A stretch of 64,000 bases of DNA from Aliivibrio fischeri (lineage in GTDB: Bacteria > Pseudomonadota > Gammaproteobacteria > Enterobacterales > Vibrionaceae): positions 242,069 to 306,068 of the forward strand of contig NZ_WOBR01000003.1 in assembly GCF_009727955.1 (NCBI RefSeq), read 5' to 3'. The notes beneath the pieces are model-generated. The model was given only the letters and a program-made list of their open reading frames with translations. It made no database searches and was not told the origin of the DNA. Position numbers and translations under genes: made by a program. Numbering within the stretch: position 1 is the stretch's first letter; each line of letters begins with the position of its first letter. Shown piece after piece: positions 17,577 to 26,954 of the stretch.

Positions 17577-17616
17577 AAAAAAAACAATCACTGTGAATAA
17601 TACAACACAGTGATTG
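17577..17616 (-). terminator. Terminator of the RND operon
   Basis: An 11-bp perfect stem, CAATCACTGTG/CACAGTGATTG, has a 10-nt loop and, read leftward, is followed by eight T. It lies 30 nt past the pump stop codon. Confidence 0.85.
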
Positions 17617-17645
17617 GTCAGATAGGTTATCTAAAATAGCAGTAA

Positions 17646-20600
17646 TTAAATAGTTTGTGCTGCTGGCTTTATCTTAAATAAAATAGCGAACATAACAGGC
17701 ACCACAATTAAGGTTAATACGGTAGCAAAACCCAAACCAGCCATGATGGTTATCGCCATTGAGCTAAAAAACGCATCAAACAGTAATGGGATAAGCCCCA
17801 AAATTGTCGTCAATGCCGCCATACTTACGGGACGAACACGACTAATAGCACTGTCTACGATAGCAAGGTATGGATCTTTACCTGACGCCAATTCAAGGTT
17901 GATTTGATCAAGCAAAACAATACCATTTTTCAAAATCATTCCACTTAAGCTCAATAGCCCCAAAAATGCCGTAAAGCTGAATGGCATGTTTGTACCAAGC
18001 AAACCAAAGGCCACACCAATAATAGACAGTGGAACCGTAAACCAAATCACTAGTGGTTTTTTAACCGAGTTAAATAGCAACATGGTGATAATAAACATAA
18101 ATAGGTAGCCCATTGGTAATGAACCAAATAAAGACTCTTGTGCATCTTTAGACGATTCATATTCACCACCCCACGTAATCTCATACCCTTCAGGCAATGG
18201 TAATTCCATCACTTTTGGTTGAATACGCGCTAGCAGGCTTGCTGGAGTATCATCACTTAATAAATCATGATCTGCCATTACTGTGATCGTACGTTTTCTA
18301 TCACGACGCTGAATCAATGGTTCACTCCAATCTAAATTTACTCCATCAATTACTTGATCTACTGGAATATAAGTTTGAAGCGATGGACTCCAGATTTTTA
18401 CGTTTTGTAAAGATTCAAAATCCACACGTTCTGACTCTGGTAAACGTGTCACGATCGGCAATGTATGAGTACCATCACGCAACATACCTAACGTAGAGCC
18501 ACCAAACGCCATTTGTAATGTGTTCGATAAGTCTTCTTTTGAAATACCTAAACGACGCGCTTTTGATTCATTAAATATTGGCGTAAGTTCCTTTGTTCGC
18601 TCACGCCAATCATGTCGAATATTTCTCGAACCTGGATCCGTTAATATAATATCTTCAACATTTGTAGCTAAGTTACGTAAGATTTGAGGATCTGGTCCTG
18701 AAATTCGAACTTCAATTTTTGATGCTGGAGACGGGCCAAACTCCATCATTTTGAATTGGAATGTTGGCTTATCAAAGCGTTGATCTAATGAATTGGTTAG
18801 GTTTTCTAACAAGCTAAACATTGATTCGCGATCTGTGGTTCGGATCTGAAATTGTGCATACGCTTCATAGCTTTTTTCTGGTTGATAAGTTAGCGCAAAA
18901 CGCTGCATACCTTGACCAATCGACGCTGATACAAACTCAATGTTGTCTAGCTTATTAATGTAACTCTCAACCGCTTCTGATTGCTTAATTGTCTCACGAA
19001 TATCAGTGCCCTCTGGCATCCACATATCCACATAGAACATTGGCGTGTTTGATGCTGGGAAGAATTGCTGCTTCACATTACCAAACGCCATTACTGCGAC
19101 AACAAGTAGACCCACTAGCGATGCCACTGTTAACCAACGGAAACGTAATGCCAACTTAAGCGATGAACCAAATGCAGTAAATAAGAACCCTTTGTAAGCG
19201 TCTTCTTCTACACCTGTATTTTTATCTTCTTCTTTCAATAGCAAGTCAGCTAAGAATGGCGTGATTGTGATAGCTGTTACCCAACTTAAAAACAGTGAGT
19301 AACACAACACCCAATACAAGTCCCCCATGAACTCACCGGTAGCATCTTCTGATAAACCTATCGGAGCAAACGCAGCAATTGCTATAACTGTTGCACCCAA
19401 TAAAGGCCATTGCGTTTGTTTTACAATATCCGCAGCTGCTTGAACTTTGGTTCGTCCTTTTTTGAGACCAACTAAAATCCCCTCAACCACTACAATGGCA
19501 TTATCAACCAACATCCCTAGCGCAATGATCAGCGCACCTAATGAGATACGGTGAAGATCAATGTTGTTGTAGCTCATTAAGATAAACGTACCAAACACGG
19601 TCAGTAGTAACACCACACCAATAATTAGGCCGCTTCGCATCCCCATCGCAAACAATAAAACAACAATAACGATTGCTACTGCTTCCGCTAAACTAATAAT
19701 AAAGTCACGAACAGATGTATCAACTTCTTGAGCTTGATTATAGAAATAGCTTAACTCAAGTCCTGCAGGTTTGATCGACTCTAAATACGTTAGCTCTTCT
19801 TGGACACGTTGACCAACTTCCACCACGTTCACACCTGACGCAAAAGATAGTCCGATATTTAAGGCATTTTTACCATTAAATCGAATAATGTTGCCCGGCT
19901 TTTCTTGTAAACCACGAGTGATCGTTGCAACATCCTTTAGACGGATAAGATTACCAGTATTACGACCATGGATGATCAAATCCCCCAACGATTCAACAGT
20001 AGTTAATGTTCCACTTGGTCGAATCGTTAAGCTTTCTCCATTCACTAATACTTCACCTGCTTGAACCACATTGTTTTGTTGATTCAATAAGCCTGCAACC
20101 GTATTCATATCTAGATTAAGGGCTGCTAGGCGATCCAACGAAATCTCTACAAACAGCATTTCTTGTTGATCACCCGCAATCGAGATCTTACCAACACCAT
20201 CAATAAGCTCTAATTCACGAGTTAATGTGTCAGCATAACGCTTAAGTTCAACGTAATTATAATCGTCTCCAGTAAGCATCATCATCACACCAAACACGTC
20301 ACCAAAATCATCAATGATTTGTAAAGATTGAATACCTTGAGGCAGAGTTGGTTTTAAATCATTAATTTTTCTACGCATTTCATCCCAGATTTGAGGTAGT
20401 TCATCTGGGCCATAGTCCATTTTCATGCTCACCATAATCTGTGACATGCCATTGGATGAGGTCGACGTAATTTTATCAATATAAGGTAATTTACGGATCG
20501 CTTTTTCTAACGGGTAGGTTAGTTCTTCTTCCACTTCTTTTGACGTTGCTCCTGGATAGGTAGCAACAACCATTGCATCTTTAATCGTAAATGCAGGGTC

Positions 20601-20708
20601 CTCCAAGCGTCCTAAATCAAGAAATGAAGTAATACCGCCAATCGTTAAAATGGTAATAAATAACCAGCTAATGACTTTATTTTTAATTGAATATTCAGCA
20701 ATGTTCAT
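17646..20708 (-). CDS. RND efflux pump, inner-membrane permease
   Basis: The 1020-residue protein has the RND layout: one N-terminal helix, a large periplasmic loop (about 35-330), six helices (about 335-545), a second loop, and six C-terminal helices. Helix 4 reads GMLVDNAIVVVEG, with one of the two AcrB relay aspartates changed to N, a form common in this subgroup. The start overlaps the adaptor stop as TAATG. With two adaptors and no outer-membrane gene it resembles the vibrio VexIJK type and probably docks on TolC. Substrates may be detergents, bile salts or antibiotics (inference). A second pump of the same subgroup is at 43522-46575. Confidence 0.85.
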   Translation of the reverse strand: MNIAEYSIKNKVISWLFITILTIGGITSFLDLGRLEDPAFTIKDAMVVATYPGATSKEVEEELTYPLEKAIRKLPYIDKITSTSSNGMSQIMVSMKMDYGPDELPQIWDEMRRKINDLKPTLPQGIQSLQIIDDFGDVFGVMMMLTGDDYNYVELKRYADTLTRELELIDGVGKISIAGDQQEMLFVEISLDRLAALNLDMNTVAGLLNQQNNVVQAGEVLVNGESLTIRPSGTLTTVESLGDLIIHGRNTGNLIRLKDVATITRGLQEKPGNIIRFNGKNALNIGLSFASGVNVVEVGQRVQEELTYLESIKPAGLELSYFYNQAQEVDTSVRDFIISLAEAVAIVIVVLLFAMGMRSGLIIGVVLLLTVFGTFILMSYNNIDLHRISLGALIIALGMLVDNAIVVVEGILVGLKKGRTKVQAAADIVKQTQWPLLGATVIAIAAFAPIGLSEDATGEFMGDLYWVLCYSLFLSWVTAITITPFLADLLLKEEDKNTGVEEDAYKGFLFTAFGSSLKLALRFRWLTVASLVGLLVVAVMAFGNVKQQFFPASNTPMFYVDMWMPEGTDIRETIKQSEAVESYINKLDNIEFVSASIGQGMQRFALTYQPEKSYEAYAQFQIRTTDRESMFSLLENLTNSLDQRFDKPTFQFKMMEFGPSPASKIEVRISGPDPQILRNLATNVEDIILTDPGSRNIRHDWRERTKELTPIFNESKARRLGISKEDLSNTLQMAFGGSTLGMLRDGTHTLPIVTRLPESERVDFESLQNVKIWSPSLQTYIPVDQVIDGVNLDWSEPLIQRRDRKRTITVMADHDLLSDDTPASLLARIQPKVMELPLPEGYEITWGGEYESSKDAQESLFGSLPMGYLFMFIITMLLFNSVKKPLVIWFTVPLSIIGVAFGLLGTNMPFSFTAFLGLLSLSGMILKNGIVLLDQINLELASGKDPYLAIVDSAISRVRPVSMAALTTILGLIPLLFDAFFSSMAITIMAGLGFATVLTLIVVPVMFAILFKIKPAAQTI

Positions 20709-21769
20709 TAGTGTTGATTCTCCATTAGCATTACTTTTTTACCATCACGTAGCTTTCGTAAATTTGAATTAGCTAAGACATCACCTTGTTTGATACCAGA
20801 AGAAACAATCGCGCCTTCGCCACTAATTTTGCGGATAGTTACAGGCACTTTAGTTGCTTGCCCATCACGTATGCTCCAAACATAGAACAGACCTGATTTT
20901 TGACCTGCTTGTAATGCCGTCACAGGCACTTGATAACCATCAATTGAAGTGATCCCTGCTTCAACCATATCAACATTCACTGTTGCACTGGTTCCCGGTA
21001 AGATCTCTACATTAGGCTGCGGCATAGATAGATACATTTCATACGTCTGAGTTTGAGCATTTGGCTCGCTTGTGTGCTCCAAATACTTCATAGAGTAAGA
21101 GTCTGATAAACCAACAAACGTTGTCATCGGATGGTAAGAATCTCGATTTGTCTCAGGGTTTATCATGGCTAACACGTTATCTGAAAGATCAATACGCACG
21201 TACACTTTATCGTTTTGATACACATTCATAATCGGCTCGCCTGCTGCAGCTCGTTCAAACTGCTCTTTATAGACATCAAGCACTTTACCGTTAAACGGTG
21301 CAACAAGATGGGTATAAGCTAATTGATTTTTTGCCGCACGATACGTCGCTTGAGCCAGCTCTCTATTCGCAAATAATTCATCAAGTTCAGCTTTTGAAAT
21401 CATAGCTCGGCGGTTCAATTCTTTACCACGCAAGTACTGTTTTGACGCTAACGAATACTGTGCCTTAGTATCATTAACTGCTTGCTTTACCTTACTGTCT
21501 TCTAGCTTTGCAACCAGTTGTCCTTGTTTAACCACATCTCCGGCTTTAACCAACACTTCTTCGATTTCACCCGTTACTCGAAACGCTATCGGTGTTTGCT
21601 CAGCAGGCACAACTTGCCCTTTGAAAGAACGAAATTGTTGAGTCACAGGTGCATTTACAGTAACACCTGAAATATAAAGTGGTTTACTTTGTTCTGTTGT
21701 ATTTTCTTCTTGGCAACCAGTTAATATAAACAAAGTTAATACAAGCAATGAATATAATGAACGATTCAT
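20708..21769 (-). CDS. RND periplasmic adaptor lipoprotein (second adaptor)
   Basis: The 353-residue protein has a lipoprotein signal ending LTGC (Cys about 19). The membrane-fusion layout follows: a lipoyl half with VPAEQTPIAFRVTGEIEEVL, a helical hairpin (about residues 95-135), the second lipoyl half VAPFNGKVLDVY, then a beta-barrel and membrane-proximal domain. It bridges the pump and an outer-membrane channel. Start and stop overlap its neighbours as TAATG on both sides, so the three genes are tightly coupled. With the 21769 adaptor it may form a mixed hexamer. Confidence 0.85.
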   Translation of the reverse strand: MNRSLYSLLVLTLFILTGCQEENTTEQSKPLYISGVTVNAPVTQQFRSFKGQVVPAEQTPIAFRVTGEIEEVLVKAGDVVKQGQLVAKLEDSKVKQAVNDTKAQYSLASKQYLRGKELNRRAMISKAELDELFANRELAQATYRAAKNQLAYTHLVAPFNGKVLDVYKEQFERAAAGEPIMNVYQNDKVYVRIDLSDNVLAMINPETNRDSYHPMTTFVGLSDSYSMKYLEHTSEPNAQTQTYEMYLSMPQPNVEILPGTSATVNVDMVEAGITSIDGYQVPVTALQAGQKSGLFYVWSIRDGQATKVPVTIRKISGEGAIVSSGIKQGDVLANSNLRKLRDGKKVMLMENQH

Positions 21770-22842
21770 TAAATACCTTCCTCACGCTGCCATGCTTTCA
21801 CCGTTTGACCTTCAACAAGACTATCAACACCCGCAATAACGATGTAATCATTTGCATGTAAACCAGAAATAACTAATCCTTGCTCATTTAATGGCAACGT
21901 TGTTTTCGTTACTGTTTTCGTCTCTTGGTTCATTAACCATACTTGTCCTTGATTAAGGCCTTTATTTACCCACGCACTCTGTGGTAACTGTAAATAATCA
22001 GAACTTTTTTGTTTAGGTATATGAACCTGACCAGTCATGCCAGTTAACAGATTACGGCCTTGTGGCAATGTCATCGTTACTATGGCTTCATAACTATTGG
22101 TGTCTAAATTGGGTTGAGTGGAGATCTCTTTAAATCTACCTTTAATTTCATTGTTAGGCTCATTATCCATCGTCACCCACATATCACTGCTGATTAACGC
22201 TGGAATAGAAATAGAATCTACATAAGTAATTGGCAATGTTACTGATACATCCAGTGTTGAATTATCAATAAGATTTAAGATCTCTTGTTTTTCACCTACG
22301 ATCTGATGTGGTTTTACATAGGTGTAAGAAATAATGCCTGAAAACGGTGCGTGAATTTCGGTATAACTTAAATCTGTTTTTGCTTGCTCATAGTTTGCCA
22401 ATGCCGCTTGATATTGCGTTTCACGCTGGTCGTAATCATTGGTACTGATTAGCTTCTTGCTGTATAAACTCTTAGCGCGGTTCCATTGTGTTTTTGCTAA
22501 TGAAAACTGAGCGTCAGCGGCATCTAATGCCAATTGCAGATCGTTTGGATCTAGCGATGCCAATAACTCACCTTTCGTTACCGCTTGCCCCATCTTTACT
22601 TTGATGTCAGAAACTTCACCACCTACTTGGAATGATAACTGCGCTCGATACGTCGCATCGATACGCGCAAGAAAAGCATCAGAATCAGCCATAGCAAGAT
22701 CTTTAACTGACAACAGTTTTACTGGCTTAATCGTTTGATCCGTTGTTTCTGATACTGCTTTTTCACAACCAGTAAGCATTCCTGACAAACTTAGTGCTAT
22801 TACAGCACCTAGGAATGTGCGTTTTATATTTTGTTTTCGCAC
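21769..22842 (-). CDS. RND periplasmic adaptor lipoprotein (first adaptor)
   Basis: About 357 residues, with a lipobox LTGC near residue 26, lipoyl segments (ARIDATYRAQLSFQVGGEVS and HAPFSGIISYTYVK), a hairpin with IHAPF-type ends and a C-terminal beta-barrel. It is the promoter-proximal gene of the three-gene RND operon. I prefer the GTG at 22842 (MRKQNIKR) because GGAG lies 6 nt upstream of it. A GTG at 22854 would start within the ribosome site. Two palindromic operators lie between this gene and the divergent TetR gene. Confidence 0.8.
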   Translation of the reverse strand: MRKQNIKRTFLGAVIALSLSGMLTGCEKAVSETTDQTIKPVKLLSVKDLAMADSDAFLARIDATYRAQLSFQVGGEVSDIKVKMGQAVTKGELLASLDPNDLQLALDAADAQFSLAKTQWNRAKSLYSKKLISTNDYDQRETQYQAALANYEQAKTDLSYTEIHAPFSGIISYTYVKPHQIVGEKQEILNLIDNSTLDVSVTLPITYVDSISIPALISSDMWVTMDNEPNNEIKGRFKEISTQPNLDTNSYEAIVTMTLPQGRNLLTGMTGQVHIPKQKSSDYLQLPQSAWVNKGLNQGQVWLMNQETKTVTKTTLPLNEQGLVISGLHANDYIVIAGVDSLVEGQTVKAWQREEGI

Positions 22843-22865
22843 AATGTTCTCCACTCAATATTATT

Positions 22866-22885
22866 TACTACACAGCTGTGCAGTA
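22866..22885. promoter_or_regulatory. TetR-type operator 1
   Basis: TACTACACAGCTGTGCAGTA is a 20-bp palindrome with one mismatched pair, 24 nt from the adaptor start. Its core GTGCAGTA recurs in operator 2. The divergent TetR gene is the obvious source of the binder. Confidence 0.65.
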
Positions 22886-22913
22886 TAGTTTTAATTTGAA
22901 GTAGATCAATATA

Positions 22914-22934
22914 TTTTACACTCGTGCAGTAAAA
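22914..22934. promoter_or_regulatory. TetR-type operator 2
   Basis: This 21-bp near-palindrome has arms TTTTAC and GTAAAA, an inner GTGCAG and a centre at 22924. It shares GTGCAGTA with operator 1. The two centres are about 48 bp apart. Confidence 0.55.
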
Positions 22935-23084
22935 TAATTAAAAAGTGCATTTTTAAGTACGCGTTAGACGTTGAACTTGATATGCTTAAGCCATCAATAC
23001 GTCTTAAGCTGCTCAGAAATCACAGTTATTAGCAACTCTTAATTCGTATATATTGGTAATTAACGCACAAGCTAAGGGTGAGTA

Positions 23085-23825
23085 ATGACAGAGAAAAAGC
23101 AGGGAAAAAGAAGTACCGAAACTGCTGAACAAACAAAATGTCAAATCTTAATGGTTGCGGCAACGATGTTTGGTGAGTTAGGTTACGAACGTGTATCACT
23201 GCGTAATATCAGTGAAAAAGCGGGCGTTTCTCATAGTCTTATTCGTCACCATTTTGGTAGTAAAGATATGATTTGGAAAGCAATTTGTGATGCTTGTGAT
23301 AAACATATGCAGACCTATCTACACGCTATCATTGCTTCTCTGCCAACAGACAAAACGCCGAGTTATCGTATCTACTTATTCATTGTTAAGTTGTCTGCAT
23401 TCACCTTAATGAACCCACAACCAATCAAAATGATTGCCGATGCCATTCGACAAGATGATAACGCATTACTTGAGTATTTTTTAAAAACAAAATGTGAATT
23501 TGAATCTATATTCAAAGACTTATTTGAAGAATACAACCAAGTAAATCCAGAAAGTAAACTCGATATATGGGAAACAAAATGGCAAATGCTGATCTTTTCT
23601 CATGGGGCTTCTAGCTTAACGCCAATGATGTCTGAAACCTGGCCGCAATTTGCAAATAACCAAGAAAAACTATTATTGCAACATTGGAACTTATTCAATC
23701 AAATTATGGTTGCTAAGTTTTCAGTGACAAAAGAAGAAATGCTGTGCCCGGCTGAACTTAGTGAGTTATTAATTGATGTGGAATGCCCATTAGAGCAAGA
23801 AAATCTTATTGTTATCAATGAATAA
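23085..23825 (+). CDS. TetR family regulator of the RND operon
   Basis: The 246-residue protein has a typical TetR N-terminal domain: ILMVAATMFGELGYERVSLR, NISEKAGVSHSLIRHHFGSK, then D-M-I-W (residues about 18-60, quoted in parts). A long helical ligand domain follows. It is divergent from the RND operon, with two operators in the 242-nt gap, so it most likely represses the pump and perhaps itself, and is released by a pump substrate. An AraC-type gene follows 5 nt after its stop, probably in the same transcript. Confidence 0.85.
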   Translation: MTEKKQGKRSTETAEQTKCQILMVAATMFGELGYERVSLRNISEKAGVSHSLIRHHFGSKDMIWKAICDACDKHMQTYLHAIIASLPTDKTPSYRIYLFIVKLSAFTLMNPQPIKMIADAIRQDDNALLEYFLKTKCEFESIFKDLFEEYNQVNPESKLDIWETKWQMLIFSHGASSLTPMMSETWPQFANNQEKLLLQHWNLFNQIMVAKFSVTKEEMLCPAELSELLIDVECPLEQENLIVINE

Positions 23826-23830
23826 ATAAT

Positions 23831-24709
23831 ATGAATATACCTAACATTACATTTAATCACGATAAAAATAATAAAGCTGAATTCGAAATAATAGAACTCT
23901 CTTCCTTATATGAAAGAACAACACTTTCTCATTCACCAGAAGCTCCACACCGCGTCTCGTTTTTTATGGTTATTCATATTGAACGAGGTGAAGGTAAGCA
24001 TATGGTAGATTTTGAAAAATACCCTTTTAGTGCTGGCTCTATGATTTTTGTACAAAGAGAGCAAGTCCATGCGTTTGATTTCTCTTCTAAGCCTCAAGGG
24101 AAAGTGCTTCTATTTACTCAAACCTTCCTTGATCATGTTCATATCAACATGCGTTTACCTAATTACACACCAACACATCTTAATCATCAGCACACACCAC
24201 TACTAACGCTTGATCTTCAAAACAATCAACGCAGTCACACCTTAATTAATGAAATGATTGCCGAGATCAAATTAAGTAATTCTGATCCTCTAATCATCAT
24301 GTATCTCTTTTCTGCTTTAGCTCTGTTGCTGCATCGTTTACGCCCAGAAATGCGCCACGATAAATTATCAACAGAACAAAGCATAAAGCTAGCGAGATTC
24401 TTTACCTTGATGCAAAAACACTTTCAACAAATCAGAGATGCCAATTGGTATGCAAACCAAATCAACACCACCTATAAAACCTTAAATCAAGTGTGTAAAC
24501 TCGCTACCGGCTTAACCGCAAAACAAATGATCGATGCGTTTGTTGTAATAGAAATAAAGCGACGCTTAATTATTACCAATACCGCATCACAGCAAATTGC
24601 TTATGACTTTGGATTTGAAGACGCCAGTAATTTCGTAAAATACTTTAAAAAACAAACATCACTCACTCCGGCACAGTTCCAAAAACATTATATCAAAACT
24701 GCTCTGTGA
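23831..24709 (+). CDS. AraC family regulator
   Basis: The 292-residue protein has an N-terminal cupin-like sensor (about residues 25-110, with RVSFFMVIHIERGEGKHMVD and SAGSMIFVQREQVHAF). The C-terminal two-HTH AraC domain (about 190-285) includes IAYDFGFEDASNFVKYFKKQ and TSLTPAQFQKHY. The gap to the TetR gene is 5 nt, so both are probably co-transcribed. It might control the RND pump, itself, or the secreted SnoaL-like gene that begins 112 nt downstream. No target site was identified. Confidence 0.8.
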   Translation: MNIPNITFNHDKNNKAEFEIIELSSLYERTTLSHSPEAPHRVSFFMVIHIERGEGKHMVDFEKYPFSAGSMIFVQREQVHAFDFSSKPQGKVLLFTQTFLDHVHINMRLPNYTPTHLNHQHTPLLTLDLQNNQRSHTLINEMIAEIKLSNSDPLIIMYLFSALALLLHRLRPEMRHDKLSTEQSIKLARFFTLMQKHFQQIRDANWYANQINTTYKTLNQVCKLATGLTAKQMIDAFVVIEIKRRLIITNTASQQIAYDFGFEDASNFVKYFKKQTSLTPAQFQKHYIKTAL

Positions 24710-24821
24710 TTTTATTAATCTCAACTCGGTTCGATATTCACCATTTTTAAGCCCATATCCACTCTGCACAGGTAATTGGAATCTCTCTATTATTGCTCTC
24801 AAGCCAACAGAGGACAATAAG

Positions 24822-25676
24822 ATGAAAAACACAATTAAAAGCACAATATTAGCCACAAGCATTTTAAGCCTAGCAGCATCTGCAAACACTGATACACCAG
24901 AGCAATTAACCAATAAAGAGAAAGCCGTTGCGGTTATTTCAAGTATTGAAACAGGTAATCCAGATGCAATTAGCTATATAAACCCTAATAAATACATTCA
25001 ACATAATTTAGCTGTGGCTGATGGGTTAGAAGGCTTTGGTGCTGTACTGCAGCAGTTGCCTAAAGGAAGTGCAAAAGCCAATGTAATTCGCTCACTCCAA
25101 GATGGTGATTATGTTGTGACTCATACTGAATATAACTTCTTTGGTCCAAAAGCTGGGTTTGATGTATTCCGCTTTGAAGAGGGAAAAATCGTCGAACATT
25201 GGGATAACTTACAAGAGTTAATGCCTAAAAACGCCAGTGGTCACACACAATTAGATGGCACTACTATCATAACGGATTTGGATAAAACAGAAGTAAACAA
25301 AGCGATTGTGGCTGATTTCGTAAACACCATTTTAATGAATGGCGACATGGAGAAAATTAACCAATTTATTGATAACGAAGACGATGCTTACTTACAGCAT
25401 AACCCTAATATTGCAGATGGTTTGAGTGGTTTAAGCATCGCGTTAGGTGAATTGACAAAAGCGAATATGCCAATGTCATATACAACTAATCATAAAGTAT
25501 TGGGAGAAGGGAATTTCGTACTTTCTATCAGTGAAGGAATATTTATGAACAAGCATGTGGCTTTTTATGACTTATTCCGTCTAGATGACGGCAAGATCGT
25601 AGAACACTGGGACACGATTGAAGCGATCCCTGAAAAATTGGAATGGAAAAACAGTAATGGAAAATTTGGATTTTAA
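24822..25676 (+). CDS. Exported tandem SnoaL/NTF2-like protein
   Basis: The 284-residue protein has a signal peptide ending ASA-N (about residue 21) and two repeats of an NTF2-fold, SnoaL-like domain. Repeat 1 carries YIQHNLAVADGLEGF, GFDVFRFEEGKIVEHWDNLQ. Repeat 2 carries YLQHNPNIADGLSGL and AFYDLFRLDDGKIVEHWDTI. The matching Q-H-N and VEHWD motifs show an internal duplication. Such domains are enzyme-like pockets (isomerase or lyase) of unknown substrate. It is convergent with the DUF1254 gene and shares a terminator hairpin with it. It probably acts in the periplasm. Confidence 0.8.
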   Translation: MKNTIKSTILATSILSLAASANTDTPEQLTNKEKAVAVISSIETGNPDAISYINPNKYIQHNLAVADGLEGFGAVLQQLPKGSAKANVIRSLQDGDYVVTHTEYNFFGPKAGFDVFRFEEGKIVEHWDNLQELMPKNASGHTQLDGTTIITDLDKTEVNKAIVADFVNTILMNGDMEKINQFIDNEDDAYLQHNPNIADGLSGLSIALGELTKANMPMSYTTNHKVLGEGNFVLSISEGIFMNKHVAFYDLFRLDDGKIVEHWDTIEAIPEKLEWKNSNGKFGF

Positions 25677-25690
25677 CTAAAAAAAGTAAT

Positions 25691-25719
25691 AAAAAGCCGT
25701 TAGAGAATATCTAACGGCT
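25691..25719. terminator. Terminator between the SnoaL-like and DUF1254 genes
   Basis: A 10-bp stem, AGCCGTTAGA/TCTAACGGCT, has a 5-nt loop and an A-run on its left, which is a T-run for leftward transcripts. It follows the rightward SnoaL-like gene and precedes the leftward DUF1254 stop, so it can act for either. Confidence 0.75.
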
Positions 25720-25744
25720 TACTCATTTCTGCGGTTTATTTCGC

Positions 25745-26809
25745 TTACTGCGCTTTCACCATTGGTAAAACTCGATAACCATCGATTCGAACTTTATCGC
25801 TTGGTTGGTAATGACGAATACCTAAGTTAAATACACCAGAATCATTTGCTGTTTCGATATTATTTGGTGCATCAGCACCACAGCCAAAGCTTACGGTATA
25901 GGTGCCATCTTTATTTACCGTCGCCGTATTCGAGCTTACATTCGCAACATCATTAAACATAAAGCCTGCTTTGTTATACACAGTGATAGACCAAAACGCT
26001 TTATTCTTAGGATCTTCAAACGTTGCTTGATAACACGTGCCTGTTGGGTAGTTACCTGACACTTCATAAATATTATCAATCATTTGAGCCCCGCCCCAAC
26101 CAATAGCAGCCCCTACCTCATACTTTTCTTGAGTGAATAATTTCGTCGATTCATCATTAAATCCAGTAAACATGCCTGTTAATGCAGCGCTGCCATCACG
26201 TTTATTGATCATTGGCATTTTAGCTTTTAGGCTATCCTCTACCTTTTTAAATGAGGCTTGATTTACGCTTTCAGAAGTAAATAGTTCTGCACTGTTCGCA
26301 TTGATTTTCATTTGGTCTTGATACATTGCCGCTTCTTTTTCAGTAAATGTCGCATCAAGACGAATCACTAAATATAAATGCTTACCCGTATGCGTTGATA
26401 AATCAAACGTGCCACCACCGTAATACATTGGTTGAATGTGGTGATCTTCTGTAATGGGTTGCACAGAGATATATTTACCTTCTGGCAATTCGGGCATAGT
26501 CACTGTTGCCCCTTTTGATACATCAACAACAGCCATTGAGTAATAAGTATCACGGTTCATCCGAACCACAGGCTGTGCATCTGTTGGTGTAAGCTGGCGT
26601 TTATGTAAAAACTCGTTCACGCCTACTAAATCTTGATTTTTAAGGATCTGATGAGAAGTTTCATCTGTTGGGTATGTCTGAGTTGTCACCATTTTTCCAT
26701 CAGCGGTAAAAAATCCATCTAAATTTGTCGTAGGCTGAGCAGCCGAAACACAAGTTGCCGTAACCATCGCGCCTAGTAAAACACTTTTTGTAATTAAGGA
26801 AAATTTCAT
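25745..26809 (-). CDS. Exported DUF1254/DUF1214 protein
   Basis: The 354-residue protein has a signal peptide ending VSAAQ (about residue 24). A DUF1254-like part follows (VVRMNRDTYYSMAVVDVSKG, then PEGKYISVQPITEDHH), then a DUF1214-like part (AFWSITVYNKAGFMFNDVAN and late GIRHYQPSDKVRIDGYRVLP). The molecular function of this family is unknown. A paralogue lies at 38008-39030. A divergent LysR gene starts 145 nt away and probably controls it. Confidence 0.8.
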   Translation of the reverse strand: MKFSLITKSVLLGAMVTATCVSAAQPTTNLDGFFTADGKMVTTQTYPTDETSHQILKNQDLVGVNEFLHKRQLTPTDAQPVVRMNRDTYYSMAVVDVSKGATVTMPELPEGKYISVQPITEDHHIQPMYYGGGTFDLSTHTGKHLYLVIRLDATFTEKEAAMYQDQMKINANSAELFTSESVNQASFKKVEDSLKAKMPMINKRDGSAALTGMFTGFNDESTKLFTQEKYEVGAAIGWGGAQMIDNIYEVSGNYPTGTCYQATFEDPKNKAFWSITVYNKAGFMFNDVANVSSNTATVNKDGTYTVSFGCGADAPNNIETANDSGVFNLGIRHYQPSDKVRIDGYRVLPMVKAQ

Positions 26810-26954
26810 TTAATAGCTCCTCAGCTGTTATTCAATTCTGTTGGATTGATTAAATAATAGTCTGGAACTTTCATTTATAGAAATCATAAGATCACATAAC
26901 TGATATGCTATGATGTAATATCACTGTTTGTTATTAATACAATTAAGGGGAAGT

